Shown: positions 36,370 through 49,014, counted from the stretch's first letter. The stretch is DNA of 64,000 bases from Chytridium lagenaria (GCA_025449115.1 JAHLKC010000023.1:1-64000); one strand, 5' to 3'. A program made the numbers and translations. Notes: generated from the sequence alone by a model not told the origin.

Positions 36370-37179
36370 CTACGATGCTCTTCGTATCTGCAGCTGTGGA
36401 AGGGGCATCAACCATCCTCCACCATGCGATGTATCAGATACCGTTGTGATCGTGTCGGCTCCATCTGAAGACCCCACATCGGATGCAAGTCCTTGAATCA
36501 GACTACTTCGGAAGCAATCTGCTAAATGCAAAGCTTCCTCGCGCGTGAACCCCGTATACGATCTTGTTGGCCGGTTGTGGTATTGAAGTGATGTTTGAGC
36601 TGACGCGTAATGTGTAGTTAAAATTCGGGATCCAACAAGGGTTGTATCGAAATGCCTCGAGTTAGGTACGGTGATTGAGTAACGCGGATGTGGTACTGGA
36701 AGGTGAAAGACTCTATCCATATTTGCTCTTTGATTTTGAATTGCATGGATATCAGTTGGTTCCAATGCTGGGAACGATCCAAACAACCCCGCGATCATCC
36801 CTCTCCTTTGACGCATTCGAGAAACACCTCTCAATCTCCATAACAAAACAATCATCGTCTTTAGTGACTTGAAGCAATCCAAAGGCTCAAGTGCCGAAAG
36901 AGATAAGCATTCCGTGCTTTTACTCGTCGTGATCGTAGCCCTACTTGCTCTTCGATCCAGGGAAGAGTTGCAGCCTGGTTTGTCTTTCCATTCCAGCTTC
37001 GGTTGTAGTCGGCTTCGTCTCATGAGGAGACATACAGTGATGATCGCTGCTAGGAAGGCGGTTGATCCGATCACGGCGAAGGTAATGATTGTGGTTCGGG
37101 AGGGGTTAATTGTTGAGGTGTTGTCAGTCAAGATTGTTGTTGTTGTTGCGTTTCCAATAGTGATGTCTGTGCTGAGCAT
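36370..37179 (-). CDS. Single-pass membrane protein, unknown function
   Basis: Single exon of 269 codons from an ATG at 37179. A Thr/Ser-rich N-terminus (about 30 residues) is followed by one transmembrane segment (IITFAVIGSTAFLAAIITVCLL), a basic stop-transfer MRRSR, and a long cytosolic tail without a known domain. The layout resembles the two SH3 membrane proteins encoded 3-7 kb further along on the same strand, but no SH3 domain is visible. Around 36820-36880 another frame (DDDCFVMEIERCFSN) also looks coding, so one or two frameshifts could be hidden there. Its family is unknown to me. Confidence 0.5.
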   Translation of the reverse strand: MLSTDITIGNATTTTILTDNTSTINPSRTTIITFAVIGSTAFLAAIITVCLLMRRSRLQPKLEWKDKPGCNSSLDRRASRATITTSKSTECLSLSALEPLDCFKSLKTMIVLLWRLRGVSRMRQRRGMIAGLFGSFPALEPTDIHAIQNQRANMDRVFHLPVPHPRYSITVPNSRHFDTTLVGSRILTTHYASAQTSLQYHNRPTRSYTGFTREEALHLADCFRSSLIQGLASDVGSSDGADTITTVSDTSHGGGWLMPLPQLQIRRAS

Positions 37180-37508
37180 GTTCGAAAGAGAAGACTAGAC
37201 GACACCAGAATCAGGGAAGCAGCATAGACGAGATGCTGTGAAGTTGGTAAGGCATGCATGTTTTTAGTTTTTAGAGGGCTGTGTTGTGCGTTTGTTGCAT
37301 CGATTCACAATTTTGGGAACTTTGTCCAGGGGTGCATGCAAATGCCTGTCAACACGATATTTGGTATAAACACGACAAGATAAATTTGGGAATCGAAAGT
37401 AACAGTACTTCTTATGAGATTAAGACAAAACATGCAGTTCTGATATACATGCAACAAAGCGCAAACTTGAAAGAGAAGTTAAAAAAAAAGAACGTCTTCT
37501 GAGTGCCT
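37180..37508. other. Intergenic region
   Basis: Promoter side of the 36370-37179 gene and 3' flank of the next minus-strand gene. No feature was recognised. Confidence 0.35.
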
Positions 37509-40459
37509 TTAGCCCTCGATCTTAACAAGTTCGTGAACTTTTCATCTCCATGTGCTTCATCTTCAACCTTCCCATCATCTTCGCCACAGATGACATCGCC
37601 CTTCCCCGCTTCCCCCAAAGGCCCAACCATTTGATCAGCCTCGTCATCTCCCAACGGCGTAATATCTACTTTAATTCTCGACGGCACCCCCTTCCTATCC
37701 AACGTCACCACTCTCCGCACAATCGACACCACCCTCCTTCCCTTCGCGACAGCCGACTCCTTTTTCACAGGAGACGCGGACCTGCTTCTAACATAGTCGG
37801 GCATGACTGTAGCATCAGATCCACGCCGTTGGTCGGCTGACTCAGGGGTAAGAGAGCAAAGCGACAACTCATCCACAGAAATGTCATCGTCGGGGATGGT
37901 TTCGCGGGTGAGTGTGGGAGGTGGTGACCGGATCGACATTGAGGAGCCATCTATGGCGAAAAGAGCTTTCGTCTTCGTCGTCCTCGTAATCTTGAAATCC
38001 TTCGGCCGCGAGAATATCATCAAGAGGTGAGAAACCTTCACTAAAACTCCTCATCCACGTCTTCGTCGTCCGCTCGCGGCAGAGTCCCAGATCCAGAAGA
38101 CGTTGGTGATAATGGAAGCCAATGCTCCACAATGTATTCATCCACAAACGTTTCCTCAACCCCGTCCTCCATAGTTGGTGTGACAACCTCATCCTCCTTC
38201 ACGTCGTTTCTGAATTCCACGGAGAATGGCGTGACAATGCGTGTGGACGGTTTGCGGTAAAGTTTTTGATCCTGTTCTTGTGCTGCTTTAATATCGGCCT
38301 CGGCGAATTGCTCTAGTAGCCTCTCCATGTTCTCGGCCGCCGAACCACCGAGGAGGTCTAACCTCCTTCGATCTCCAATTCCTGGAACGAGTTCCGCCAA
38401 TTCTGATACAATGTCAGCATATGTCTCGAGGAGGATTTCGCGGGCGGGGCGTTTCTTGTAGACACCTCCATTTCCTGTCCCACGACTTAAGGAAAGTGAC
38501 GTGACTTCTCTTTTCAAAGTTCGGATGCGCTTTAACGTTGGGACACGGGTCCCTGCAGATGAAGTGGACGAAAAGGCATGGATGACAGTGGATGGGTACG
38601 AATCCTCGGAATCAGAGTTGATGGATTCGGATCGGTCTGTATCTCGACGGCGAGGTAGGCTGTGGAATGGGAGACGTTGCTTTGAAAACCCAATTTTGGC
38701 GCGAGGTGTTGGAGGGCAAGAACCGTCATCGTCATCGACGGGGTCGGTTGTTTGGCTGAGCGAGGCGTGATCAAATTCGAAGGAGAAGTTGTCGGAACTA
38801 GAGACATCGGAAGTGATAGAGTCGTTTGTTGAGGAAGTGGAGTAGGATCTGACGGGCTCGATACTGTAAATGGAGCTGTACCAAAAAAAGTACATTAGTA
38901 TGACACATTAAAATATAAACCACACATACCTGTAAGAATCAAGCCTTGTCAATTTATCAAGCCCGTAAGCCCCTCGTCTCCTCACTCTCCCCTGTTCATT
39001 CACAGTCGGTTTCCTCATTTCCGCCGTATTTTTTCTCACGAGCCGTGGCAAGCAGTCCTTGCTGTTGTTGTGAACTTTTGGCGGACTTGCGGATTTAGAT
39101 TCAACCTTTGTTTTTACCTTGACTTCAAGTCTTTTCTCTGGTTCAACTTTCGTCATGGGTTTCTTCTCAGGTTCCACCTTCGTCATGGGTTTCGACTGAA
39201 GTTTTTCAGCTGCAGGTGCTACTGATGGAACAGGGGACAGGGTGATGATCGGCTTGTCGAGTGGCGGGAGCGCGAGGGAGGGAGCGGCGGTTTGAGACCT
39301 TTGGTCCAAGGGGATAGCGAAGATGTCTGAGGTAGAGTCGCTCTTTGAACGGGTATGACGTGAAGATGCAGCTGAACTGGTGGTGGAGGGGGAACCCTTA
39401 TCTCTCGATGAGCTCTGACCAGTCGCTACACTCTTTGATCTCGACATATCAGAGCCAGATGACGATAATGACGATGAAGTTGATGATGGTGATGAGAATG
39501 GTTTGAATCCTTTATCTTTAGGTTCGCTATGATCTTTCATCATGAACATTTGAAGGAATGAGCGTCGTTGTTTCTTGCCATCCTTCTTTTCGTGTGATTC
39601 AGAGGGTTTCCCCAGGTCTGCGGATAGACGGAACATGGGTTTGCTAACTTGTGGCTGGGATGACTTTGTGGGAACTGGGAATGAGGAGATTGAGACGACA
39701 GGTCGGGACGATTTAAAAGGTGAATGACTGGTGCAGGATGGGTAGGATGTCGATGCCGGTGTCAACGTCGGTGACAATGACGATGATGATGATGATGAAG
39801 ACGATGACGGATCCTGAGATGCTTTAGAACTGTGATGATGAAGGAGGTCAAGTTTAGTGGAAGGATTTTTGATTTTGGGGTTGTTCCGCAACTCCTGGGC
39901 CTGTGCAACGACAAATGAAAAAAGTAGGTACAGGGAGCAAGGAGCCAAGAATGACAGCATTTGTAACAGCACAGCCTCGCGCCTCATCCTTCACTTGCGT
40001 GGTATCCTCGTTGATCCACCCACCCAGCAACGTCCATCATGCGGGGCCAGGGGGGTTCAGGTAAATGTGTCAGAGAAAGACATCCGTCGATATACGTCCT
40101 AGAAAGAGAAAGACTCACCCTACTTTCCCTGTCGACCTCCTCATCCTATCGCCAGGTGGAACACGTCCCTTACGTCTCTCCTTCTGATCCGTCACAGCCC
40201 GTCTCGGCATCCGCATCTCCCTTTTTTCCCATATGATTTCCTGGCGGCACAGCTCCACCTCCACCTCCTCAGCCAAACCGCACCGTTCCACTCTCTGTGA
40301 ATCCTTAACAGGTTGAACAATGACGCCTTGCATGCATTGTGAAGGAGAGGTGGGGTCCTTGATCTTGATGGCGCTGCGGCGTTTAAGCATAGATGATAGT
40401 GAGTTGGTGAATTTGAAAGGTTTTATAGTTGTTGGATGCAGGTGGTGTTGTTTAGCCAT
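37509..40459 (-). CDS. Large Ser-rich protein of unknown function, several exons
   Basis: Minus strand, starting at the ATG at 40459-40457 (MAKQHHLHPTT). A first exon to about 40115 encodes a basic N-terminus (KEERRKGRVP-like). An intron with acceptor TTGCACAG near 39904 leads to a long Ser/Pro/Lys exon (to about 38931) with runs of Ser and two KPMTKVEPEK repeats. After an intron (GTATGT...GTACAG) comes an exon of DSEDSYPS- and ETYADIVSELAELVPGIGD-type sequence (38880-38041). The 3' part reads on after single-base shifts in T runs near 38040 and 37965, and in an A run near 37540, as an acidic tail with SIVRRVVTLDRKG and VKIEG at the end (stop 37509). Without those corrections the frame stops at 38041. 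No known domain. The length, disorder and neighbours suggest a polarity or wall-related scaffold, but this is speculative. Confidence 0.5.
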
Positions 40460-40740
40460 GTTTCTGGGTTTTGTGTCGTATCTCCTTTCAGATGAGGAAT
40501 GAAGTGACAGCTGACGCGTGATGATGCGATTGGAGGTGCCCGTAATGCCCTTTCTCTCTCTTAAATTCTCCTCGCTTGCGGATATTTATAGACTTTATTC
40601 TGAAATTGATCGGAAAAGTTAAAAATTGGGGCTGAAGTGAGATTTGACATAAAGTCTTTTTTTCAATAAAATAATGTCACAGCGATAAATGGCAATTTAC
40701 ACGACTACCGCAACATAAACAAAGAGGCCCAACATCAACA
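40460..40740. other. Intergenic region
   Basis: Short AT-rich spacer between two minus-strand genes, containing the upstream gene's 3' flank and the promoter of the Ser-rich gene. Confidence 0.35.
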
Positions 40741-42526
40741 TCAAAATGCCAAATCCACCACCTTCCCTCTCACCGCCAACACTTCCACAATTCTACTCCG
40801 TTCCTTAAAATATTTTCCAAGCGTCACCCGTCTCTTCACCAGGGCCTCATCCAAATTCCTAAATAACCCAACCGTATCCCTATCAAATGTGTCCGGATCT
40901 CTTTCCAACGCTTTACGGAGGGACGCTTCTGAAATTGCCGCAATGGCCTCTACTGTTGGAGGCGTTGCGATAGGGTTAAGTCGCGGTGATGATGCAGATG
41001 ATGACGAGGAGGAGGAGGTTTGAACGCGACGAAGACTGAGTCGAGCGGGGAGGGTAGGTGAGATGGTTGTGTGCATGGAACGTGGGAGGACGATTTGTGG
41101 ACGGACGAGGGCGTCAAAGCTGCTGCTTCGAACAGGAGGGATAGGCGAAACAGGTGATGAAGTGACGGAAGTAAAGGTGGAATCTTCCTGGGTATGGTTG
41201 CTGTAAATTGACGGGTGTTTTACGGGTTTGCGGTAATGTGTGTCTGGTGATGCTGGGAATGCGGGTGTGGTGGGTGGTGCCCGAATACGATCCAATGTAT
41301 CGGAGTCTGAAGTGTAGCTCGGCACGAATTGTAAATCGTGAAGGGAGGGATCATTTGATGATGGTGCATGCATGGATGTCGCAATCTCCCTTGATGTTTT
41401 TTCGAGATCTGTGAGGTAGGCTTCTGTGAGGACTTTCTCGAGAAGGGCGTTTGAGGAGAGACATTTTAGCGGGAATACGCCTTGGTGCAAAGATGTTAAG
41501 TTTGTTCCTTGTCCCCATCCATCTTCAAACGTGAAGCTATAAATATAAAAAAGTTAGATTTGAATCACTAAATAAAATAACGCACTTCAGCAAAACCTGA
41601 TCTCCTTCTTCTAACGCAATCTCATCCTCCATTCCCGGCGAAAACTTCTTCAAAACTCTATGCAACGTCCCCAACATCTTTTCATACCCTGGAGGCAAGA
41701 CGCCAGCATCCAACTCCTCCATTTCTCTTTGCATGACGATCCCAGCAGCATCCGCCGTCTCTGCAACCCACCGTCCAGAAGCTTGCGGTGTTTTCGTGCT
41801 CCAACTGGTGTCCGATATGCTTTCAGCTCCCGGGTGTTCACCTTGATACCGAATATGGGGTTCTTCACGCATGCCGAAAGGTGTCGTTACTGCTTGTGCT
41901 GACGCAAATTCGGTTGATAAATGACGAGATGGAAAAGTCCCTGTACTGATCCTCGCTCCTCCGCCCAAAGCATACCAGACGGTGGAGGTGCTTGAGGATA
42001 TGGCTGGTAGCCCCGTGCAGTATTCTCCATGTAAGACATTGGGTCGGGATGCCATTGAGCTGCCGACCGAGTGACGCCATCAACAAGCTCCGACGCTGGC
42101 GGAGATGTCTCCAGCGTAGAAAGTGTGCGAGCAGACTCTCCCCCTCGTGACCACTCTACCTCATGTTGACCACTCAATCTCGCATTTCGCATTCGTTGAC
42201 AGTTGCCGTTGCATACCGAGTTGCCTGTAAGCCCGCATGGACATGGACATGACGGACGGTTGAGTGAAGATGCTGCTGAGGCTTTCTGGAGATTAGCACG
42301 GGACCGACTAATTCTGTAGAGAATGATGGTGATGCAGGTGATGAGGAGGAGAGCAGAGATGGCGACCGTTGTTGCTATTACCACAGTGTGGGCCATTATT
42401 GTCGAAGGCTTCCCTGACGTCTTTTAAGTTTTTTCTTTGTGTCTGAAGTGCAACAAAATTCTCTGCAACTCTGCAAGCCATCTGTATCGAGAAAATCAGG
42501 TAAACCATATTAAGGAACGGACGCAT
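40741..42526 (-). CDS. Single-pass membrane protein with C-terminal SH3 domain (one 1-bp frameshift)
   Basis: Starts at the ATG at 42526, with a hydrophobic N-terminus (MRPFLNMVYLIFSIQMAC) that could be a signal peptide; a short intron probably follows. The transmembrane helix is VVIATTVAISALLLITCITIILY, then a basic stop and a Cys-rich juxtamembrane patch (CPCPCGL). The SH3 domain spans the intron at about 41595-41535: LKKFSPGMEDEIALEEGDQVLL, then FTFEDGWGQGTNLT, GVFPLKCL. It keeps the ALYDY-like start, the acidic loop, the conserved Trp and the GxFP motif. A 250-residue Ser-rich tail with a helical end follows. A missing base near 41960 interrupts the frame between TM and SH3. The layout resembles yeast Fus1/Sho1-type scaffolds acting in polarity, fusion or osmosensing. 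It is a paralogue of the next gene. Confidence 0.65.
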
Positions 42527-42631
42527 GGTGCAGCGTGCTATGCAGTATGATATATTATTAGACTTGAATTGATGGAATCAGGAGAGGGAAGTATCGAACA
42601 GACACGTAAGGTCAACGGGCATTTAGCTTAA

Positions 42632-43848
42632 CTATATAGAAAACTCGGGCTTGCTCAAGCTGGTTGACCGTTTCGGCAATTTATCGCTTGATATCGTCGG
42701 CTTCCTCATAATTGCAGTTTCAGCCTGATCAGCCCGTGAGATATGATTTTCTGTCAGCACTTTATCGGAAAGGGCCTTTTCGCTTATACACATGACGGGA
42801 AATACTCCATTCTTTCCAGTCGTTAAATTAGTTCCACGTCCCCATCCATCTTCAAACAAATGGCTATAATGAAAAACGTTTAATATATTAATACCTAGTG
42901 CGAGAAGAGAGAATAGGAGGGCAAAGGATAAAAATGAATATAATTAATAACTCACTTGAGAACGACTTCATCGTCAATGTTAAGGTAGAGTTCATCCTCA
43001 AACGTTGGAGTGTATTCCAAAACAACCTTATGAAGGCTTCCCACAACCTTGTCATATCCTGGCGGCAACGCACCAGCCTCAGAAACGACTCCCTCATTTT
43101 GCAACACAACCTTTACGACGTCAGCTGCGGTTGGCTCCTCGTCGTCAGATTCTTCTTCTTCCACCGGCCCAGGCATATTCCTGGAAGATTGTTGCGACTG
43201 CTGTGAGTACCTTGACAACGTGCTAGCTATCACAACCGCAGGAGGAGCAGGAGCAAGCTGTCCACCGCTTGCCACAGTCATGGCATTCTCAAGCTCATGT
43301 CCCGTCCAAGATGCAGCCGGTGACGTCTCCACATGAATCGATACAAGCGACGGACTATTATCGTCATATGCCTTTCCACGTTGCAACGAGCTGGCGGCTG
43401 GACGATTTTGGGGAAACGCTACTGCTGGTTTGGTATCGTCAAAGGAACCGAGAGGAGGGGGCTTAAGCTTTCTTTGACGACTTCTTATGATGAGAGCGGA
43501 TACGATGACGATGCAGATGGCCAGGAGACCGCCTGCGATTCCAAGAATCATGGGGAGTTTTGAAGATGAGGAGGAAGTTGTTTCAATGGCGGGGCTGCTG
43601 GAATCGGAGCTTGATATTGAAGGTGCTGCGACAATTGCGATTGAAGAGACAGTGGATTCGGATGGATTTGTGGGAACGGATGATGTCAGAGATGTTGATT
43701 GTGGACTTAAAGTGGAAGTATCTTGACCAGGAGGACTTGTTGGGCGTGGGAATGGGCCTGGTGGGCCTTGCCGCCGATCCAGGTGGTGGTTGAAGTTAAG
43801 TGACGCCTTTAAGTTGGAAGAGATTATAGATGAGAATCTGAAATGCAT
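42632..43848 (-). CDS. Single-pass membrane protein with C-terminal SH3 domain (intact)
   Basis: Two exons (43848-42956 and 42863-42632) give 374 residues. The N-terminal 110 residues are Ser/Thr/Pro-rich, as in O-glycosylated outer segments (RRQGPPGPFPRP...). The helix KLPMILGIAGGLLAICIVIVSALI follows, ending with RSRQRK. The cytosolic part includes an acidic EEEESDDEEP stretch and a C-terminal SH3 domain: LEYTPTFEDELYLNIDDEVVL, HLFEDGWGRGTNLT, NGVFPVMC. The same YDK/YEKM-x-GxLHKV lead-in precedes the SH3 domain in the neighbouring paralogue, so the pair arose by duplication. The family layout is that of Fus1-like transmembrane scaffolds. Partners cannot be inferred from sequence alone. Confidence 0.75.
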
Positions 43849-44312
43849 GGATGCAATCAAGCAAGCAAGCAAGACTAAGGCAAGGGCAAGTAAAGACTAA
43901 ACGCACCTTGCCCAACGCAGCAGCGTGGTACCGGAATGATGATGGAGATGAGGACATTTTCAATGTCAAAACGAGGGGGTGGGACGTGAATGCCTTTGAT
44001 CAGTTGAGAGTGAATCGAGTGCGTAGATGCGGATGGAGTAGACGGATTGAAGGGGATATCTAAAAGGAAAGAAACATGAGGGGAATGTTTCGCCCAGTTG
44101 GTGGTATCAGAATTCTTGCTCTCAAAAGGCTGGGCAAAAAAGCCAACAAAAGTAAAGGGCCCAAAAAGAAAAGATTTTCGAGATATACACATGCTGGGCT
44201 GGGCGGCACACTGGCAGGCATTCTGATAATTAATAGTTAATTATCAATATCAATTAAATAATGGAAATGCCAAGATTTCTCACAAGGTAGTACATGGAAT
44301 ATTCATTATTGA
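43849..44312. other. Intergenic region
   Basis: Promoter region of the SH3 gene and 3' flank of the KNH-type gene. Short open frames here have no support. Confidence 0.35.
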
Positions 44313-46773
44313 TCAAAATGTCAGCATCACCAAAGCCACCACACTCATCCCACTCCACACCCACAAAGACTTCCACAATCCACCACCTCCAAGATATTCA
44401 TGCCCTCCCTTGGCAGAGCTGGGATCTGGCATATATGTACCTCCTCCTCCAGTCGCTGGAGGTCGCGTGGTTGTTGCCGTCACTGCCCACGGGTCATTCC
44501 CAAACGTTGCAATCACTGTCGACGCATTCCGTACATTCGGTTCGGGATCTTTGACCTGGAATTGCGATGTCATCGCTCCAACATCATGACCGCTGAATGT
44601 ATTGCCGTCAATGATTGCGCGGACGCGGACAAAATAGTCCTGTTTTAACGAAATGTGTCAGTATGTATTAAATGCTTGTAACGGCATCATAAAGAGAATA
44701 CTCACGAATGCGTTGATGAGTGTGGTGGGAACGTTGATAAGAGTCCATGTGGTGTTGGGCGGAAGTACTTCGGGGGTGAGTTGTTGGAGGTACTTGTAAG
44801 GAGCTTTTTAAATTGTTTGGTATCAAAGTCAGCAAACTAATAGAAGATAAACGATACAAAAATTATGTTCAAAACGCGTCTACTTACAAGTATTTTTGAG
44901 AAGATCAATAACAAATCCATTTACACTAACATTGTCGGCCTTCCTTTGAATCAGAAACGTGACGTTCGCCCTTCCACCCTTACTTAAAACCACGTCAGAT
45001 AAATCAATACGTGGCGATTAATTAAAGCTACTTACGTAAAGGGAGTTGCAGCAGCAGCAGATATTCCTATAGAAAAAATTATAATCAGCAAACTCGCGTA
45101 TTAAAGTCAAACTTACTCAAATCCGGTCCACTCGCAGTATTTGTAATCGTAAACGCATCTGACATTCTACTAACCGGGTCCACATCTGGTGAAATCTTGT
45201 CCGAGTCCTTGAACCCGTATATTCTCAAGAAGTACATCCCAGACGGAAGTTCCTGACTAACGTTCCAAGCAAACGACGATGACGAAGTAGATACTCCGAT
45301 CGTGAGACCTAATGGAAACTTGCTGGCAGGACCCGCACTGATGAGATCAACATTCCATCGGGAAACTTTTGATGTTCCGGTATAAGTGTAGCGGATGGTT
45401 GTTTGGCTCCCTGTTTCGGCGATACTGGGGATGGATGTAAAGGTGAGTTCTTTTTGGTTGAAGACAGAGTTCTCAAATAGAGTGAACCTGGAAGCCAATT
45501 TTTAGTCGTGGTTTTTTAACAGATGAGTTTACCCTTGTGACGGTAACGAAAGTCCAACTCCCGAGTTTGCATCGGATATTGCCGCAGAAGGACCATCATT
45601 TGGCAATACTCTTAAAAAGTAGAACTAGATAGTGCGTTTAGCATTGAGTCCAGAGAATAAAGCCTCACCTGACCCTTTTGAAAGTAAGGAGGGATATGCC
45701 AATCGATAGTTGTATAGGTATTGGTAAAGTTGACCGGAATGCTGTTGATAATAACCATGGATTTTGGGAGCACCGCTGCCGAAATTTCAACGCGAACCCT
45801 GAGAAAAAAATTCAGTGATGCCGTAGATTAAGTCGCATGGTTTAAGAATACAGGAAACCTTACATTGTCGATGACATAAACGGTCTTCCAAGCGTGAAGT
45901 TCAATTTGATTGTTCTTCCACTGTATAGCACAGTCGAGCTATCAGGATACACCCAACTACCTAAAATCCACCAAACCACGCGTAAACATTTCGCTGTTGT
46001 CCCAAGACCGCTCATGAAGCAAAAACCTACCGGCATTCGGGTCAATAATCGAGAACACTTCGGACCTTGGAAGGACGAGCGGTAACCCCGTCCTGCGGTC
46101 TGTTCCCGAAATCCTAAGCACGTAGACAGCCCCAGTTCCAACATTCGTGGAGAGAGTGAAAGGTATTTCGCCTTGCAGTGACATTTCGTTTATGGCTTGA
46201 GCGGCGTCCACAGTGTTCAGATTAGCCACAAAACGTTCTTCAGCCTTCATTACGGAAAACGTCAGCTCACGTTTGTGATATATATATATAGGAGATGTTA
46301 CTACTCACAGCTATCGTGTAAAGATCTAGTCGAATAGCAGTCCAATTCCACATCGCCGCCGTGACGAACCTCGCCCGATAAGTTACCCCAAACGTCAATG
46401 GCGTATTCGTCGTCGGAAACGTAATTCCATTCCCATTCGCATCAATAATTCTCTTCTCAAGCCTCCTTCTACCTTCAACCTTCTCTCGTCTCTCCGCCTC
46501 GCTCTTCCCATACACGTCCACATCATCAAGTTCCTCCTCTGATATCCATCTCGGCACAACCTTGTCATCAAGAGGTTGTTGCCGTGGCGGGGATGGACGT
46601 TGATGAGCGTCGTTTTGGAGGATAGCGTAGTGATCGGGAGCTGAGTTTTGATGATGGACGGTACCCATGACGATGGCGACGACGAGAATAAGGATGCATG
46701 CGATGAGGGCTACCATGCCGTTGATGATGGACTGGCCGCTTGAGCGTTTTGAAAGCCTGGAGTAAGATGGCAT
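44313..46773 (-). CDS. Membrane-anchored protein with KNH/Kre9-type repeat domains
   Basis: The gene has at least eight exons on the minus strand, from the ATG at 46773 (MPSYSRLSKRSS) to 44313. A single N-terminal membrane segment (IINGMVALIACILILVVAIVMG) is followed by a charged linker (ISEEELDDVDVYG) and then repeated beta-rich domains. Each has a WxxxxxLDLY or WNVDLISAG strand, and a SGMYFLRIYGFKD or GAVYVLRISGTDR motif ending in a SDAFTI/SEVFSI strand. This is the pattern of the Kre9/Knh1-type domain of fungal wall proteins. The C-terminal region is Gly/Pro-rich and ends in a hydrophobic helix (SLWVWSGMSVVALVMLTF), as in a tail or GPI-type anchor. Kre9/KNH proteins are needed for beta-1,6-glucan in yeast walls. 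Exon junctions were followed by eye, and small errors are likely. Confidence 0.6.
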
Positions 46774-47044
46774 CTTGAATGATGTGACGGAACGAAGAAT
46801 ATTCGTTTCGTTGTTTTGACCGTGGACTTTCTTGGGTCTTTCAAGATTGATCAAAGGGTGGTTGGTTGACCTTTGACAGCAATTTGAAATTGTCAGATTC
46901 TGCAAGCCTGAAGATGGCAATCCCATATCGCATGTCCACATGATTAAACTTCTAACAAGAAACAAAGAGGTTCGCGTCTTTTTACTTTTTGCGCATATAA
47001 AAATCGCAACAAAAACATGTCTAAAACTCCATGTTCAAACATCG
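46774..47044. other. Intergenic region
   Basis: Short AT-rich spacer that includes the promoter of the KNH-type gene and the 3' flank of the TMEM50-like gene. Confidence 0.35.
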
Positions 47045-48287
47045 TTAAATCGCAATGCTGTTGAAATCGTTTTCGGCAGAGTTCCTTCCAAACCAAAGAA
47101 TCATGGATCTATATAAGAATTCAGTATAATGAAAGAACCGGAAAGAAAGCGAAAAAAAGAATGTTCGAAGTCTTACCCAACGAAAATGAGCAGATTCTGA
47201 ACGGTGACTGAGATGCCGAAATAGAAAGCATCGCCAGTATGTCCAGGAATAATATATTTGAGACTGAGAATAGCCTTTAATGATAGTTTAAGTTAGCAAA
47301 TATTACGATACGAAAAAGAAAAGAGGATTCAAATACAAAAGAAGCGATCTATTGGCGAATGGATTCTAAATTTACTGACCAAAGCACCCCCAATAGCACC
47401 AAGAGCCATAGTCACGCCAATAAAAAGCAGCCGCACGTGCCTTGCAGGCTATGTTGGATCCAGAGTAGCTAAAGTCATCCGCAGTGAGTGTGTCCTTGTT
47501 GATCAGGTTGACGCTACATATGACAAGCATCGGTTATCAAAATTAAAAGAAAAGGAAAGGGGTGTAATATAATAATAAAAGGACCGCATTAAATTCAATC
47601 AAATTAAGAAAATAATAGACATAAACAGGAATAAAATATGCAACACACTTACATAATAAGTGAGATGGTTGAAAGAATCCCGGGAAGCCAATCTTCGAAG
47701 CGAATGGCGTTGGGAAGAGCTGGCTCTCTTGAGCTCGAATATGTCACCCCATCAATAAAGGCCCACCACCCCATCGCGAACTATTGCAAGAAACGCCGCG
47801 TTATTAGTATGTTTCGAATATGTGATGGAGGCGAATATGTAAATTCCAAAAATTCAAGGAAAATGATGGAAGCCGCATGACTCGTCAAATAATTGATGCG
47901 ATGAGTAATAACTATAAGCCGTACGGTTCGTCAAATAGGTGTTCTACACTGTTCCCAACAGCACGAAAGTATCCGATATACCAAGCGGATGGTCATGCCT
48001 CAAAGCCGGAATTCCAGACCACCCGACAACTTCAGTTCCTTCTCTCCTCAAAATGTACTCACCAATGCCCCAGAAATGTACCCAACAACCTGTGTCCTCT
48101 CTGGCAATCTATGCGAAAGGCGGTCCCATGCATCCCCAAAGAAGGCGGGGACGCAAGAACAGTAGAAAGCGGACCTAGAGGATGAACGCATAGATGAGAC
48201 GCCTGGTGATAGTCCTGAAGTGGAATTAGAGGGACGGTATGTGGCGCCGCTCTGGTCCACGCTGAGAGGTTGGTATCGAGGAGGCAT
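47045..48287 (-). CDS. TMEM50 / UPF0220 family membrane protein (one 1-bp frameshift)
   Basis: Starts at 48287 (MPPRYQPLSVDQ). Exon 1 runs to 48063 and exon 2 covers 47780-47653; further exons continue to a stop at 47045. The segments follow the TMEM50/UPF0220 pattern of four membrane helices: VVGYISGALFAMGWWAFIDGVTYS, a second helix around ILSTISLII, LLFIGVTMALGAIGGAL, and FYFGISVTVQNLLIFVGSMILWFGR near the end. The GWW..ID and FFQN/VQNLLIF..G landmarks are especially clear. A loop DTLTADDFSYSGSNIACKAR lies before helix 3. A missing base near 47440 breaks the frame between KAR and LLFIG. Family members are small ER/Golgi membrane proteins of unclear role, thought to act in trafficking. The gene is divergent from CCR4. 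Confidence 0.72.
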
Positions 48288-49014
48288 CCTGAGGGTATGT
48301 TACAATGTAATGGCAAGTTCAAAATTGAAATTCGCCCCTCCCTTTGTTGACTTTGTGGAACGACGAGAAGGGCTCCCAGTGCCTTCACGACGAAAAACAA
48401 TAAGCGTGATGCATCTTAAGGTGCTGTGCTTTTTTTGAGAGCTATGTATACATGAAGACGATGTTCGTTTAAAGAATGCAAGTATATTTACGTTAATAAA
48501 CGCGAGATACTTCCAAACCGTTAGTAATGGATTGGATGATGCCCTCATGTGGGTGTGTGATAGTGCCTGCCATCAAGGCAACTACTCTCAAATTTCTGAC
48601 AGTAGTATTTGTTTCTAATGTTAGACCTTAGACGTTGTCTTTGGATGACGATACCGTAGCAATGTGTTGCGATATCGCTGTGAAAGCAATTGGACGTTGC
48701 ACAACATCTGAGCATGCCAATATTCGTCGATGCGGCCTTACATCTCTCCTCAACTTCAAGGCCGCCATCAACCCCAGACATACAACAACTTTCTTTCTCC
48801 AGCAATCTCGCCTCAAGTCTCTGCGTGATCCCAAAAGCAACTGGAGGGGCGCCTTCATCCCGCCATCTTATCGCTGCAAACCTTTGCGCAAATCAAAATA
48901 AATTCTCAAGAAAATTTTAGGGCTTTTTCGAAACTGAAATTCCCCTCAAAAAACGCACCTTGAACCCACCCAAACGCATCAACCGCCCATCATCTCTCGC
49001 TCAAGCCTGCCGCC
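48288..49014. promoter_or_regulatory. Divergent promoter region between TMEM50-like gene and CCR4
   Basis: 727 bp between two genes transcribed away from each other. The CCR4 leader ends CGCCATGA, a good start context. Overlapping open frames of 76-88 codons (48628-48920) occur on both strands. Neither has a motif, so I do not call them genes. Confidence 0.4.

Noticed and set aside
48628..48920. Overlapping small open frames on both strands upstream of CCR4
   Set aside because: They lie in a divergent promoter region, have no motif, and both strands are open equally, as expected of chance.
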